Below are positions 52,841 through 63,652 of a stretch of DNA of 64,000 nucleotides, piece after piece. Origin of the DNA: Micropterix aruncella (taxonomy: Eukaryota; Arthropoda; Insecta; Lepidoptera; Micropterigidae); NCBI GenBank assembly GCA_944548615.1, contig OX155978.1:2773595-2837594 (forward strand), read 5' to 3'. Every line of letters starts with the position of its first letter. Within the stretch, counting starts at the first letter, position 1. The notes under the pieces were generated by a model. That model was not told where the DNA came from and did no database searches. It saw nothing but the letters and a program-made list of their open reading frames with translations. Made by a program: the position numbers and the translations under genes.

Positions 52841-54117
52841 TTAACCCTTCGAGTAGCGGCATAATTTCATGGCAGGCCGCGGCAATTTCTTGGAATTTAT
52901 TGCAATATCGCCGCGCTCGACAAAAACTACTATACTATGGAACTACTATAGCAATCATAAAAAGAATAGCTGTGCAATGATCGCATTGAAATTTCGTATA
53001 TAGAATTTCGAAATCTTATTTTGTAAAACCATTAGATAATTTTGTATAAATATGAGAAAGTCGAAAAAGTGAAAAAAACTCGGCATTTCTAACTTGTACT
53101 TGTATTTCACCTCTTTAAAGATCTTGGCCTTTCCAGAAAAATAATCAACTCTTTCTTAGAAAAATTATCTAAAACTGCGATTTGCGCATCTCAAATTCTA
53201 TGGCTTCGAAGGGGGAGTGAATGGGTGGTAAGGTGAACGCTCACATGTGACAAGACAGCTGTCCTAAACCTACCACAGCCGGTTCGTAAGTCCGGAATCC
53301 ACTGCTCACCCCCCAGAAGTGTAAAAAAATAGTATTATGATGGGCCCGACTCCGGTCGGTGAATTCCATGGCAGGTCCGTTTGTATTTATTGTTTATTTA
53401 TTATTATATTACGAAAAAAAATATGGTACCCTATTTAGAAATTGTAAATACTACCGTGATCTTTATTAGATTCTCTATCAAAAATAATATTTAGTTTTGC
53501 TTATTTACATACAAAAATAATTAGATATTAGCTCATAAAAACCAATAAAAATTTCGATGATTTCTCGAAAAAAAAGCTTTAATAAAAATAATCTCATTAA
53601 TTTACAAATACGTCGAAAACTTCATATATTTCAATGAAAAACAAAATAATATGTATTTTCTCAACGAATTAGGCAGACATTTTTCATTTTTAGAGTTATT
53701 TATCGCAAGAAAACTCAATAATTAGTAATAGCATAGCGCACCCAATTTTTCAACTCAAGAAAACAGGTAAAATTGGAATAAAATCACTGAATTCGGTTGT
53801 TAAAGTGTTTTAAAATCAAATTTACTTACATTTCTATTCATATTCCAACTGAAAACACTAAAAAAACTTCACGACTCGATGTCTGGCAATGACGACCAAC
53901 CAGCAATGTTTGACAATGGAATTTTACCAGAAATATCCGAATATATGACGCGCGAAATTATTCTAGCGGCCGTCCATGTATCTATGGTAATAATGAGATA
54001 TTTGGTATGGATTTTTGGAGCGCACAGTAATATTACACACAGTAATATTCGTCGTTACGTAGTCATCGGTGTTCTGATGTGAAACAAAATTTGGTCGTTA
54101 CGTAGCCGAAGGCTTAA
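52841..54117 (+). mobile_element. PB-e copy 2, split by an RLE-1 3' fragment
   Basis: TTAACCCTTCGAGTAGCGG at the left and ACGTAGCCGAAGGCTTAA at the right. The interior left of 53107 and right of 53411 rejoins at the point seen uninterrupted at 32540 (TTGTACTTGTGTTTTGGAAA). Confidence 0.82.
53108..53411 (+). mobile_element. RLE-1 300-bp 3' fragment inside PB-e
   Basis: It starts CACCTCTTTAAAGATCTTGG and runs through GTGAATGGGTGGTAAGG to the 3' terminus (GAATTCCATGGCAGGTCCG) and AT tail. A severely 5'-truncated retrotransposition product. Confidence 0.88.
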
Positions 54118-54640
54118 AATCTATAAATTTCGTATCGTTGTGAGTGAGTGAGACATTTGAGCAAAAAATATCCACCTCCTAAGGTTAGTGTGCAAGAACC
54201 GTTCTGCGAAAAGATAGTGCAATTGAGCATAGAGAACTTTTTGAAAGTGAGCAACGAAGATGCATGGCTGACAGAGTTGCGGGAGTTGATTCCATAAACG
54301 AGCAGAGTAGACCGTAAAAGAGTATGTGTAAACAGAAGGGTGATGTAACAGAGTGGCGAGTCTGGTATCGCGGTTTGATAAGGTGGAAGATCCAGGCCTT
54401 CCAAATGGTGGAATTTCTCCTTGAGATAGGAGAGTGAAGTGGGGTTATTGAGGATGCTGTAGAGTAGCGAAAACATATGCAAAATTCTTCGATTCCAAAT
54501 AGGAATCCAATGAAATTGCTCAAGAAAGCAGCTAATGTGATCAAACTTTCGCAAGTTAAAGACATACCTCAGGCGGCTTATTCAAAATAAAGTCGTCGGC
54601 ACCTATATAACGAACATCACTGTAGTCAAATATTAGAATT
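54118..54640 (-). mobile_element. LINE-C RT C-terminus
   Basis: The minus frame 54554-54114 reads MRKFDHISCFLEQFHWIPIW, RRILHMFSLLYSILN, FHHLEGLDLPPY, then STLLVYGINSRNS. This is the RT C-terminal pattern of jockey/CR1-like LINEs, related to LINE-A. Upstream frames are broken. It starts directly at the right TTAA of PB-e copy 2. Confidence 0.7.
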
Positions 54641-54953
54641 ACCAGTGTATTAGATTTGAATTTTCTATTTTTAATTTAATTTTTTGTAGACTATTTTAAT
54701 AATTAGTTTTATTTGATTGTGTCTAGAAATATATGCATTGTTAATAAATAGTAATCATAATGCACAAAGAAAATTGCTCAAGTCTGCCTTAGAACAGGCT
54801 CAGGCCTAGTTAGGCGACTTTCGGTCATAACCATGTCTCAGTCACAATAAGAATCAGTTTTCTGCTATTGCCTCATTTACATACAGTGTGACATGGTAAA
54901 ATGTACTAGTTAAATTTTGTAATATCTACTCTAAACTAAATAAATAAATCTTA
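54641..54953 (+). mobile_element. LINE-F-like 3' UTR
   Basis: GTCTGCCTTAGAACAGGCTC, CAGGCCTAGTTAGGCGAC and an (AAAT)n tail at 54938-54949 match the LINE-F tails in opposite orientation. Confidence 0.55.
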
Positions 54954-55485
54954 TTAATAGAAGGTTAAATGATCATGCTCGACTTGTAGTGTCTCCATTT
55001 TCTTGCATTCATTTCTCTCTTGTTGTAGCTAATTGATGGCAGTCCATCCATCATAGGCTACTGCTAGTCTGTAAGCCAATAAATCAGTGGTAACTTCCGT
55101 TCCGTATCAAAAATGTATACTGGCTCGTTGCCAACGTAGTAAAATCCTGCCGCGTTTATGCATTCTATTTGAAACGGAATTTTCTTTGATGAGACTAACG
55201 CTCGTTTAAATCAGTGCGCCTGCAAATGCAGTACGGGAAAGTCTTTAGAAAGGCACTTAACAATATTTAGAACAAGGTTAGTTGCTATTTCATTGTTTTA
55301 TTAAATAGTGTAGAAGCCAAATTAAATCAACTCTTCAAATAATGATTTTTGCCGTACACCGAATTGGGAATAGGTTCCTCACTAGAAAATTAAATATATT
55401 ACCCTACCTTGTCTAGCTAGCATTTTAGTATTTTCTCGTTTGCCATTTGAATTCCTCAGCTACAAAACTCTCAATGAACGACCGA
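54954..55485. other. intron 13, unassigned
   Basis: No exon or element is seen. Confidence 0.4.
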
Positions 55486-56145
55486 TTTATTTATTTATTT
55501 ATTTAGTAACACATCTAGTAAACAATTAATGTGATAATTGTAAGTAAAATGTAAGCAAGAAATTGTTGCGACATTATTTTTAATGTTTGACACAGTCGCC
55601 TAACTAGGCCTAGGCCTGTTCTAAGGCAGACTTTTAATGACTAGATATTAAGTGTGCACTGTCAACTTAAACTATAGATAGTATATTTATTTTTAAATCG
55701 ACAAATATGAAACTACAAATATTTACGCATATACAAATATAGATACTCATATACATCTATAGATAAAATATATATTCATATATGCACACATACACATACA
55801 TATATGTATACGAAAATAATAATAAAACCAAAATAAATAAAAATAAAAACTAAAATAATATACATATATAAATTAATTACATATTGATATAACGTTTACA
55901 TACCTATAATAGTCATTTAAAACTATCATGGTAAAAACTAAATACTAAGTACTAAATACTCATTATTCAAAATGATCATTATTCAAATAAATCATTTAAA
56001 ATACAACAGTCAGCATATTCCCTAAACCGTCCCTACCCACCTCCAACAACCAATCGGTTAGTGATTTTTTAAAAGTGGATGTGTTCTCATTAATTTTAAT
56101 TGCTTCGGAAAGATTGTTGTACATTCTAGGGCCAATGAACGCCTA
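55486..56145 (-). mobile_element. LINE-F with RT C-terminal tail
   Basis: (ATTT)n at 55486-55504, the AACTAGGCCTAGGCCTGTTC motif, an AT-microsatellite-like stretch 55690-55870, then a minus frame near 56133-55998 reading LGPRMYNNLSEAIKINENTS and FKKSLTDWLLEVGRDG, a LINE RT C-terminus similar to LINE-E. Confidence 0.65.
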
Positions 56146-56247
56146 CTACAAGAATCAGTGAATGACAGATTCCTACTCTCTAATACTAACTTCTACTCCT
56201 ACTATTTATGTGACTACGTTGCAAGACTCTGGAACGATCTGGCAAAT

Positions 56248-57653
56248 ATCCCCTCCTCTCGCGAAGTAAAAACTCACCTATCACTTTTGCGCGCGACATA
56301 TTCGGGCAAAAAATCGACGCGAGTCAACGGCCTTGAGAAAAACGATCATAACTTATAAACCACTAAACGGATTAAAAAAAGATAAAGAGAAAAATGATCG
56401 CATTGAAATTTGACATATAAAACATTATAACCTTATCTCATAAAACAATTAAGATAATAATGAATAAATATTACAAAATTGGCAAACTGAAAAAACTCGC
56501 CTATAAAATCATTTCGATTTTTTTGTCACAAAATACGTAAAATATGCAAAAATTGTAAATACAGTTATGTTCTTTATTAAATGCTTTACCAAAACGATAT
56601 TTTTTTTTTACTTATTTGCATACAAAAATATTTATTTATTCAGCCAAGAAAAATTTTATGTATTCTCGTAAAAAAAAAAATTTTAAATTTTTAATTTGTG
56701 ACTACTTATGGTATTTTTTTATATGAAATTCTTTCAAAATAACTTTATTACTACATCACACTTCTTAGAAATCACACCAGAACTTTGAGCTTTGTCTGAT
56801 ATTATAGAAAAATCTAAAGTTTTGAGAGTTTCCGCGTCCGAACTTAATAATAAACTTTGAATGCTCATAATATAAAATTCGTTAGATTTTTTCAATTATA
56901 TTGTCTTATCATAGACTTATTATATGTCTAATAACCAATTACTATACTCCAAAGAGTCACATTTCATCGAAAAACTATGGAAAATCGCACTTTATTCTCT
57001 CATAGTAATTATCAAAACAAGTTTCATTGCGCGATTCATATTACAAAACAAGATATAATGTTCAAAATACGCCTAATTATGTGATAACTTAGGATGTAAA
57101 TGAAGCAATACTTATTTTGTTAGTAAAGTAAAGCGACATTACGTCATATTTCGCAATATATCGGGATATTTCATAAACATTACAAAATAATAACAACCAT
57201 TTTTTCGCAAGCCGTTTGTTGTCGCCGAAGTGTTTTCTTTAAAAATTCGTGAAAAACAGCAAATGGACTATCTCAAATGACTAATCCTCATTCCGAAACT
57301 ACTTAAAATGCAAATTACTCACTGTTCTCCGGTAAATAACACTCAAAAACTGCACACACACACTTTTTATCACCAATTTCGCGGAGCCGTATGCGGCCGT
57401 GCATTTGCCGACGGGAGACTAGGCGTTTGACGTCTATGCTCACTTTTTAAATCGTTGTTCGATATTGCCACACGGAAATCTTGAATTAAAGATATTTTGG
57501 CCATATCGTTGCGCCCTCAGAAAGCATATAGTACGACGTTTCGAATCGTAAATTGCATTTTTCGCAGCGGCGAGCGCTTGGTCCGGTAGCGGACGTTACG
57601 GAGTTTAGGCGGCCGACATAAATGTCCCGAAATGGATGTTACGGATTGAGCGG
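56248..57653 (+). mobile_element. PB-b copy 5 (TTAA flanks lost)
   Basis: CCCCTCCTCTCGCGAAGTAAA at the left and GGATTGAGCGGG at the right keep the termini except the TTAA. 1.4 kb, non-coding; closest to copies 2 and 3. Confidence 0.72.
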
Positions 57654-57849
57654 GATATACTTTCCTTCTGTAGATTAAAAAATAAAACTCGGTAGAAAAT
57701 AAACTGGCTTTTTGTAGATTCATTCAAAAATCACCTCAAAAAGTATTACTTTTCCAAGAAGTAACCAGTTCTTCCTTTTTTCTATTTTTCCTCTTACGAA
57801 TATAATCAACGAATATATGCGAAAAAATACACCATTAGATTCCATCATT

Positions 57850-58456
57850 GCTAAATGTGATCGCAAATGCCGTCAACCGGAACGCAGTGGAAGTTAGCGC
57901 AGGTGGCCTGTCAGCCAAATCTCTGTTCCACTCTAAAACTGCAATTAAAATATCTTTTTTATTTATTTATTTATTTTATTTATCCCTAGTATTACATGAA
58001 TTAATTTCCTATAGTATATTTTACATGATTTAGTCGTACATACAAAATGTGAACCCTGGAAATTTACTAAAGGTGCGGCTTCGGCGGGATTTTATCACCT
58101 CACTAGGCAGAGCCTGTATTGAGGTGATATTTAGTACTGCGTTCATCTGCCGGGTGTATAGGTAATTTATGTAATCTTGGGAAATCCTACAAGTGTATAT
58201 TGTATAACACAAAAAATCTTTATTAAATTAAATGAGATATAATATATATGGGAGATCTAAAACTGCAATTTCCACTTATCAAATTCTATGGCTTCAAAGG
58301 GGAAGTGAATGGGTGGTAAGGAGTACGCTCACATGTGGCAAGACAGCTGTCCTAAACCTACCACAGCCGGTCGTTAGTCCGGAATCCACCGCTCATCCCC
58401 CAGAAATGTAATTATAGTATTATGATGGGCTCGACTCGGGTCGGTAAAGTCCGTTC
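57850..58456 (+). mobile_element. RLE-1 copy split by LINE-H
   Basis: The left piece 57850-57946 (GTCAACCGGAACGC, GTGGCCTGTCAGCCAAATCT) has a deletion to CTCTAAAACTGC. The right piece 58256-58456 reaches the 3' terminus (GATGGGCTCGACTCGGGTCG). Confidence 0.8.
57947..58255 (-). mobile_element. LINE-H 3' end inside RLE-1
   Basis: The (TTTA)n tail is at 57957-57982, with CACTAGGCAGAGCCTGTATT near 58100. It is flanked by perfect 15-bp duplications TCTAAAACTGCAATT (57932-57946 and 58256-58270). Non-coding. Confidence 0.85.
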
Positions 58457-58491
58457 CCTAAGTCTGCGTTCACCCTATGATTGAAAAAATG

Positions 58492-58549
58492 ATCTAATAT
58501 CGTTATAACCTCCTAGGGTGGCAGGCTCGCCCGTAGTAGTTGGCGACTC
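58492..58549 (-). mobile_element. RP-650 end fragment
   Basis: CTCGCCCGTAGTAGTTGGCG matches the GACTACAACGGGCGAG end of RP-650 in reverse. Confidence 0.6.
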
Positions 58550-58695
58550 TTTAAGTGCTTCGATCATACGGCGCACAGTATCAATGTTTTTGTGGTTGAC
58601 AGCGGTTACTAAATGCGGGTAGTTGGATGATTGACCATTCTACCATCATCATCATCATCCTCGTCACAATCCATACAATGTATTTTTTGTTACAG

Positions 58696-58813
58696 GTTCA
58701 GAAATGTGTCCCCGTGCATAATGGAGCACCTATGTCCGTGGTTTGCACCACATACTGCCATCATTGCCATCTACTCATCTATGGGCACGCACCACAGGCC
58801 TACCATTGCCAAG
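58696..58813 (+). CDS. RhoGEF2: RhoGEF2 exon 14: first half of C1 zinc finger
   Basis: The acceptor is TTGTTACAG and the donor CAAG|GTACAA; 118 bp, phase 0 in, phase 1 out. It reads VQKCVPVHNGAPMSVVCTTY, CHHCHLLIYGHAPQAYHCQ. With exon 15 it gives H-x12-C-x2-C-x13-C-x2-C-x4-H-x2-C-x7-C, a complete C1 (phorbol-ester/DAG-type) zinc finger with all eight ligands. The invertebrate RhoGEF2 has a C1 between the RGS and DH domains, while vertebrate PDZ-RhoGEF/LARG do not; this decides the orthologue. The intron splits the second C-x2-C pair. Confidence 0.96.
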
Positions 58814-58913
58814 GTACAACATTTAATTTATCATTTCAGAAGCAGCGCCTTGTGATAAAAATTCAAACTTCAGTTTTCAAACATATGTATTTTATAGGTT
58901 AAGTTAACCCCTC

Positions 58914-59778
58914 TCCTCGCAAAGTAAAAACTAGCCCGTACCTTTCGCACGCGAAAAGTCGGACGTGAAATCGGCGCGAATCGACGGCCCTGAGAAAAAC
59001 AACCATATGTTATTAACCACTATACGGATCATAAAAAGAAGAACTGTAAAATGATCGCGTTGAAATTTGAATTATAAAACATTATAACCTTATCTCGTAA
59101 AACAATTACGATATTAATGAATAAATATTACACCACCGTTTCACCTCCCAGAAGTGTAATAATTATATATGATGGGCCTGATTTTTGGTCGGTGAATTCC
59201 ATGGCAGCTCCGTTTGTATTTTATTTAAGTTGGCGAACTGAAAAAGCTCGCCTGTTCAATCATTTCGATGTTTTTATCACAAAATACGGAACTCCATGCA
59301 GAAATTCTAAATACGGTTATGATCTTTATTAAATGCTTTACCAAAATTATTATTTTGTTTTACTTATTTGCATACAAAATTATTTAGTTATTCAGTCATA
59401 ATAACCACAACAAAATTTGATGTATTCTCGAAAAAAAAAAAAAAAAAAAAATATATTTGTGACTAGTTAGGGTCATTATTTATATGAAATTCTTTCATAA
59501 TAACTTTACCACTACATCACACTTCTTAGAAAATCACACCAGAACTTTTAGCTTTGTCTGATATTACAGAAAAATCTAAACTTTTGAGAGTTAGCGACGG
59601 AAACTCGGTAACTTTGAAGGCTCATAATACAATTTGGTTTTAAGATTTTCAAATATATTGTCTCATTATATGCTTATTATATGTCCAATAACTAATTATT
59701 ATACTCCAAAGAGTCACATTTCATAGAAAAACTGTAGAAAATCACACAAAATATGGTAATACTCCCATACTAATTACA
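58914..59778 (+). mobile_element. PB-b copy 6, broken by two RLE-1 insertions
   Basis: TTAACCCCTCTCCTCGCAAAG at the left. Interior as in other copies, interrupted at 59133-59226 by an RLE-1 3' scrap and cut at 59778 by the next RLE-1 copy. The right end is not found. Confidence 0.75.
59133..59226 (+). mobile_element. RLE-1 94-bp 3' scrap inside PB-b
   Basis: From CACCTCCCAGAAGTGTAATA to the terminus TCCATGGCAGCTCCGTTTG and AT tail. The uninterrupted target AATATTACAAAGTTGGCGAA is seen in other PB-b copies. Confidence 0.85.
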
Positions 59779-60237
59779 ATAAAATACAAACGGAGCTGCC
59801 ATGGAATTCACCGTCTGAAGTCGGGCCCATCATATAGTGTTATTACACTTCTGGGGGGTGAGCAGTGGATTCCGGACTAACGACCGGCTGTGGTAGGTTT
59901 AGAATTTGAGATGCGCAAACTGCGGTTTTAGATATTTTTTTCTAGGAAAGAGTTGATTATTTTTCTGGAAAGACCAAGATCTTTAAAGAGGTGAAACAGA
60001 GATATAGCTGGCAGGCCACGAGCGCCAACTTCCACTTCGTGAAGGTGAACAGTGAAGCCGTCCCGGGTGACGGAATTTGCGAGATCATGGTATTTATTTA
60101 ATTTATACTCGTGGTCTTTTGGGATATTTGATTCCCATGGAACAGTTAATTCTAGGATAAGGGCCACCTTCCAAGATAGAGAGTAAAGAGTTATATCTGG
60201 ACGGAGGGCTGTGTATCCGAGACTTTTAGGAAATTTT
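59779..60237 (-). mobile_element. RLE-1 copy, internally deleted
   Basis: 3' end at 59779. About 80 bp around the stop codon is missing (GGTTTA joined to GAATTTGAGATG). The minus frame 60266-59928 keeps LELTVPWESNIPKDHEYKLN. It ends 80 bp before the exon 15 acceptor. Confidence 0.82.
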
Positions 60238-60316
60238 ATTATTGTTATTATTACGAGTATTATCATTGATTTTGAGAAATTAACTGGTTTTATTCATTTG
60301 TTGTTTTTTTTGTCAG

Positions 60317-60472
60317 ATTGCGAGCTGACGGTTCATACAGAGTGCTGGCGATCCGTAGAGGAAGGATGCTGTGGGCCGACGCACACTCACAATAACTCAC
60401 ACTCTCACCCCCACGCACACTCTCACAGCGACCCGAGCAATCGTATATCACGCATCATGGATAAAATACACG
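60317..60472 (+). CDS. RhoGEF2: RhoGEF2 exon 15: C1 second half and His-rich tract
   Basis: The acceptor is TTTTTGTCAG and the donor CACG|GTAAGT; 156 bp, phase 1 in and out. DCELTVHTECWRSVEEGC supplies the last C1 ligands. THTHNNSHSHPHAHSHSD then gives seven His in alternating positions, followed by RISRIMDKIHG. The His tract is encoded mainly by CAC and looks like an expanded low-complexity insert; a metal or pH role would be speculation. It leads toward the DH domain outside the window. Confidence 0.95.
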
Positions 60473-60492
60473 GTAAGTCCAACTGCACTTGG

Positions 60493-60761
60493 TTAACCCT
60501 TCAGGCCTCGGCCCCTCAGCCGATTAACAAGTTGCTGCCCCAAAAAATTTTAGTAAAAATTAGTAAAAAAATGAATTGCGACACTGTCTCACCAAAACAT
60601 TAATTACTGCCATACCACTGTACCCATAGTTAAAATTAAACATATTAACATAATAAAACATAATGAAATCTAACAAATTAAATTAAAATAAAATTAAAAC
60701 GGGGCCGTCACTCTGAATCGTGTTGTGGCTGATATCGGCCAATCGGGGCCTGAGGGGTTAA
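60493..60761. mobile_element. PB-c copy 5
   Basis: TTAACCCTTCAGGCCTCGG ... GCCTGAGGGGTTAA, 20 bp after the exon 15 donor. TTAA both sides. Confidence 0.82.
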
Positions 60762-61029
60762 TTTAGGTATGTTGATATGTATGATACGTCAGGGCTTCTG
60801 AGCCCAAGCGTCCCATCGATTATACAAGGGTCATTTGAAAAGTTTCCGGCCTCACCGACATAAGGTTACTAGAAAAAAAACACCATCCGATAGATGGCTT
60901 TGACATAATAATAATATGTAACCCGTAAAAAAAACTAGTCATTCTGATCATTATTTTGTCTATGTATGTCAGCTGAGATTGTCTGTTCGTTGTCGACCGT
61001 TTACTGTCGACCGTCATTGGTAGCGAACG

Positions 61030-61668
61030 GTTTCGTGCAGCTTGGGCCATAAGACCCACTGTGTTTTCGGTCCAAATCCTATTCAGTAGCCTCCTTGTGT
61101 GGAAGACTACCCCGGGTAGGACTCTTGCGTCTCCGGTCTCCCGGCTGGTGGATTGGTTCTCCCTGGGGATTGCCTCCCGGCGCTACTGGACGGTTTGCGC
61201 AACGTTCGGCGACAACCAATCGATATGTGCACTCTGACTGAAAGAGTCGGGAGACTGGAAATATACTGTTTCCTAAGCAGCAGGGGTGGATATTGACCTG
61301 TCGTCAACCACTCTTGAAATGAGCGATTGGCTACTCGATCCTGAATTCAGAGCCGGGCAAAAGATGCCATTGGTCCGCGATAGAGAGCAACTTCAAACCC
61401 GTAACCAGTCGGGAGGTTGGAGGTATCCTGATGGTTGGTTACAGATGGATACATCCTTCCAAAACTGGTATATAGAAAGCGAGGCTGCTCGCTGGGTGCC
61501 TTTCCCGGTGCCTTGCCGTAAGGCGTTAACCTCCGACGGGCACGTTAGCTAGACGGTAGATTTATATTTGCCTCTAAGTCTTCTACTCTACCCTCACGAG
61601 AGATAGAACGATCATTATCGTTAAAACTTCCTGAGGTGACGGATTCGCCCGTTGTAGTTGACACCTCT
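61030..61668 (-). mobile_element. RP-650 repeat, copy 5, in the mariner 5' UTR
   Basis: From GTGCAGCTTGGGCCATAAGA to GATTCGCCCGTTGTAGTTGA. It sits between the left TIR and the transposase start. Duplication is short or eroded (GTCTGT on both sides). Confidence 0.78.
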
Positions 61669-61725
61669 AAGTGTCTGTCAACAATGGAGAAAATTGAGTA
61701 TTGCGCAGTAATAAAATTCCTTCAT

Positions 61726-61945
61726 ATAAAATCGAAGACTATCGCAGTTGTTTGACATTATAAATAGGATAGAAAACGAATTTACCGCGTGAAATTTGTA
61801 GCACCCGACGTTTCGGTGACGTTGCAGCCGCCGTTGTCCAGGGTAGACTCTACAGCGTCTACCCTGGACAACGGCGGCTGCAACGTCACCGAAACGTCGG
61901 GTGCTACAAATTTCACGCGGTAAATTCGTTTTCTATCCTATTTAT
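61726..61945. mobile_element. foldback element with perfect 89-bp arms, inside mariner
   Basis: The arms 61760-61848 and 61857-61945 are perfect inverted complements separated by 8 nt (TCTACAGC). The arms carry ACCCGACGTTTCGGTGACG and GTTGTCCAGGGTAGAC. 13-bp flanking repeats with one mismatch (AAAATTCCTTCAT, AAAATTGCTTCAT) at 61713-61725 and 61946-61958 interrupt the mariner frame. Confidence 0.9.
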
Positions 61946-62071
61946 AAAATTGCTTCATTTGAAAGGGAATAAGACTCAGCATTTCGTACAAGCCTTTTAG
62001 GCGAGGAACATTCCCGAGCAACTGAAACCCACTACAACTGATGAAATGGTCGGTTTATTGCATCAAACTGT

Positions 62072-62541
62072 ATTATTATTATTTATTCCTTAGCGGCGAT
62101 TGGGGAGGGGTTCGCCCTTGCAGCCAATACGCTGCTGTCGGTGCCGCTGGATCTCGTACTCCATTCACGATTCGCCTCCATTCTTGACGATTTTTAGCCA
62201 CGTCTCGAGCATCGATAGCCGATTAATCGTTGATTGTTAAGGTCGTCATTGATGTTATTTCGCCAGGTTTTCTTCGGAGCCGATCGCTGAATTCTCCATT
62301 CTGTGAGACGGTCACGCCAAAGAAGTTTACGTGGCAAGCGATTATCATTCATTCGGCAAACATGACCGAACCATCGTAGTCTACGTTTTTGTACTTCTTC
62401 TTCGATCGTTGTTAGTAGATCGCATCTTTCTCTAATGGTCTCGTTTCGAATTCGGTCGTGGAGTGAGAAACCGAGAATCTGCCTCAAGCATCGCATTTCG
62501 AAGACTTCGAACTTTTTGAGGTCCGATTGTAGTAACGTCAA
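62072..62541 (-). mobile_element. RTE-type LINE 3' end inside mariner
   Basis: (ATT)n at 62072-62083 is the tail. The minus frame carries ILGFSLHDRIRNETIRERC and KRRLRWFGHVCRMNDNRLPR, the C-terminal signature of RTE-clade ORFs. It is flanked by perfect 13-bp duplications TGCATCAAACTGT (62059-62071 and 62542-62554), so the mariner frame can be read across it. Confidence 0.92.
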
Positions 62542-63224
62542 TGCATCAAACTGTGATGGAAGATTGCCGATTAACTGTTCAGGATATTGCTGAGGCTTGT
62601 GGGATATCATCTGAATGGGTGCACTCGATTCTACATCAAGAATTGGATATGAGAAAATTATCCACGCGCTGGGTGCCGTGCTTGTTAACGATCGACCAAA
62701 AGCGCGTACGCACAAATATGTCGCTCGAGTGTCGCATGAATGTCACACGAGTTTGATTTGCTTCTGCATACATCCTATTCGCCAGATCTTCTTAGCTCTC
62801 AGCGAGTTTTTCCTGTTTCCTATTTTGAAAAATACCTAAGGGGAAAAATATATGTCAAATGCTAAGGTGGAAAAGCTGTAAACCAGTATTTTTTAGGTTT
62901 AAACAGTATTTTTTTCTGTAGGTTCAAAAGGATGGGAAGAATGTTGGTCCAAATGTATCGAGTTGCAGGAAGACTACATCGAGAAATAAATTTTGTTTTG
63001 TTTCGAATTATATGTTTTTTACGAAGGCCGGATTTTTTTTAAAAAGGCTGGAAACTTTTCAAATGACCCTCGTAACATAAGCTATTAGATCACTCAACCT
63101 AGTATTAAATAATGTTGGAAAGAAGATAAAACTTCAAATAATACTTGAATATGTAAGTGATTTTAAGAACTTTGTTTTTTTTTCATTTCATTTTGTAAGT
63201 GCAAATAAAGTGTTTATTATTATT

Positions 63225-63537
63225 TTAACCCTTGGAGTAAATGGGTATTTTCATGGATGCATCTGTCTCTTTTGCAGGATTTTCGGCGACATCGACTTAA
63301 AGTACTATAACTACGAAACTACTACACCAATCATAAAAAGAACAACTGCACAATGATTGCATTGAAATTTCGAATATAGAATATTGAAATATCATTTTGT
63401 AAAACAATTAGATAATTATGAATAAATATGAGAACGTCAAAGAAGTGAAAAAAACGCGCGACCAGATTTGGTCGACTCGTACTCAACGGATAATTGTTTC
63501 GCGACCAGATTTGGTTGACTCATACTCAACGGGTTAA
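63225..63537 (+). mobile_element. PB-d copy 5
   Basis: TTAACCCTTGGAGTAAATGG ... CAACGGGTTAA with TTAA both sides. Two GACCAGATTTGGT repeats sit near the right end. 115 bp before the exon 16 acceptor. Confidence 0.85.
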
Positions 63538-63652
63538 TAATACCCAAGCCTTTGTATTATATTCTCGCTTATTGACAAAATTTCAACCATCCTGTTGTGT
63601 CTGATTCGACCTATATTATAATACATCAATAACATTATTTATATTGTTACAG

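Larger units (their letters stand above)
60835..63072 (+). mobile_element. mariner element, dead, carrying three later insertions
   Basis: The ends CAAGGGTCATTTGAAAAGTT and (reverse complement) CGAGGGTCATTTGAAAAGTT are inverted repeats next to TA on both sides. Transposase pieces: MEKIEYCAVIKFLH at 61684, an HTH segment LTVQDIAEACGISSEWVHSI with LDMRKLSTRWVP (62541-62756), a damaged FFLFP block, and the C-terminal KCIELQEDYIEK near 62950-62990. The catalytic Asp region is deleted. Insertions: RP-650, a foldback element and an RTE LINE. Confidence 0.92.

Noticed and set aside
61800..61910. Hammerhead ribozyme in the CGAAACGTC-containing repeat
   Set aside because: A GAAAC segment is present, but no CUGANGA box stands at the proper distance in 61760-61945, 24033-24105 or 39786-39850.
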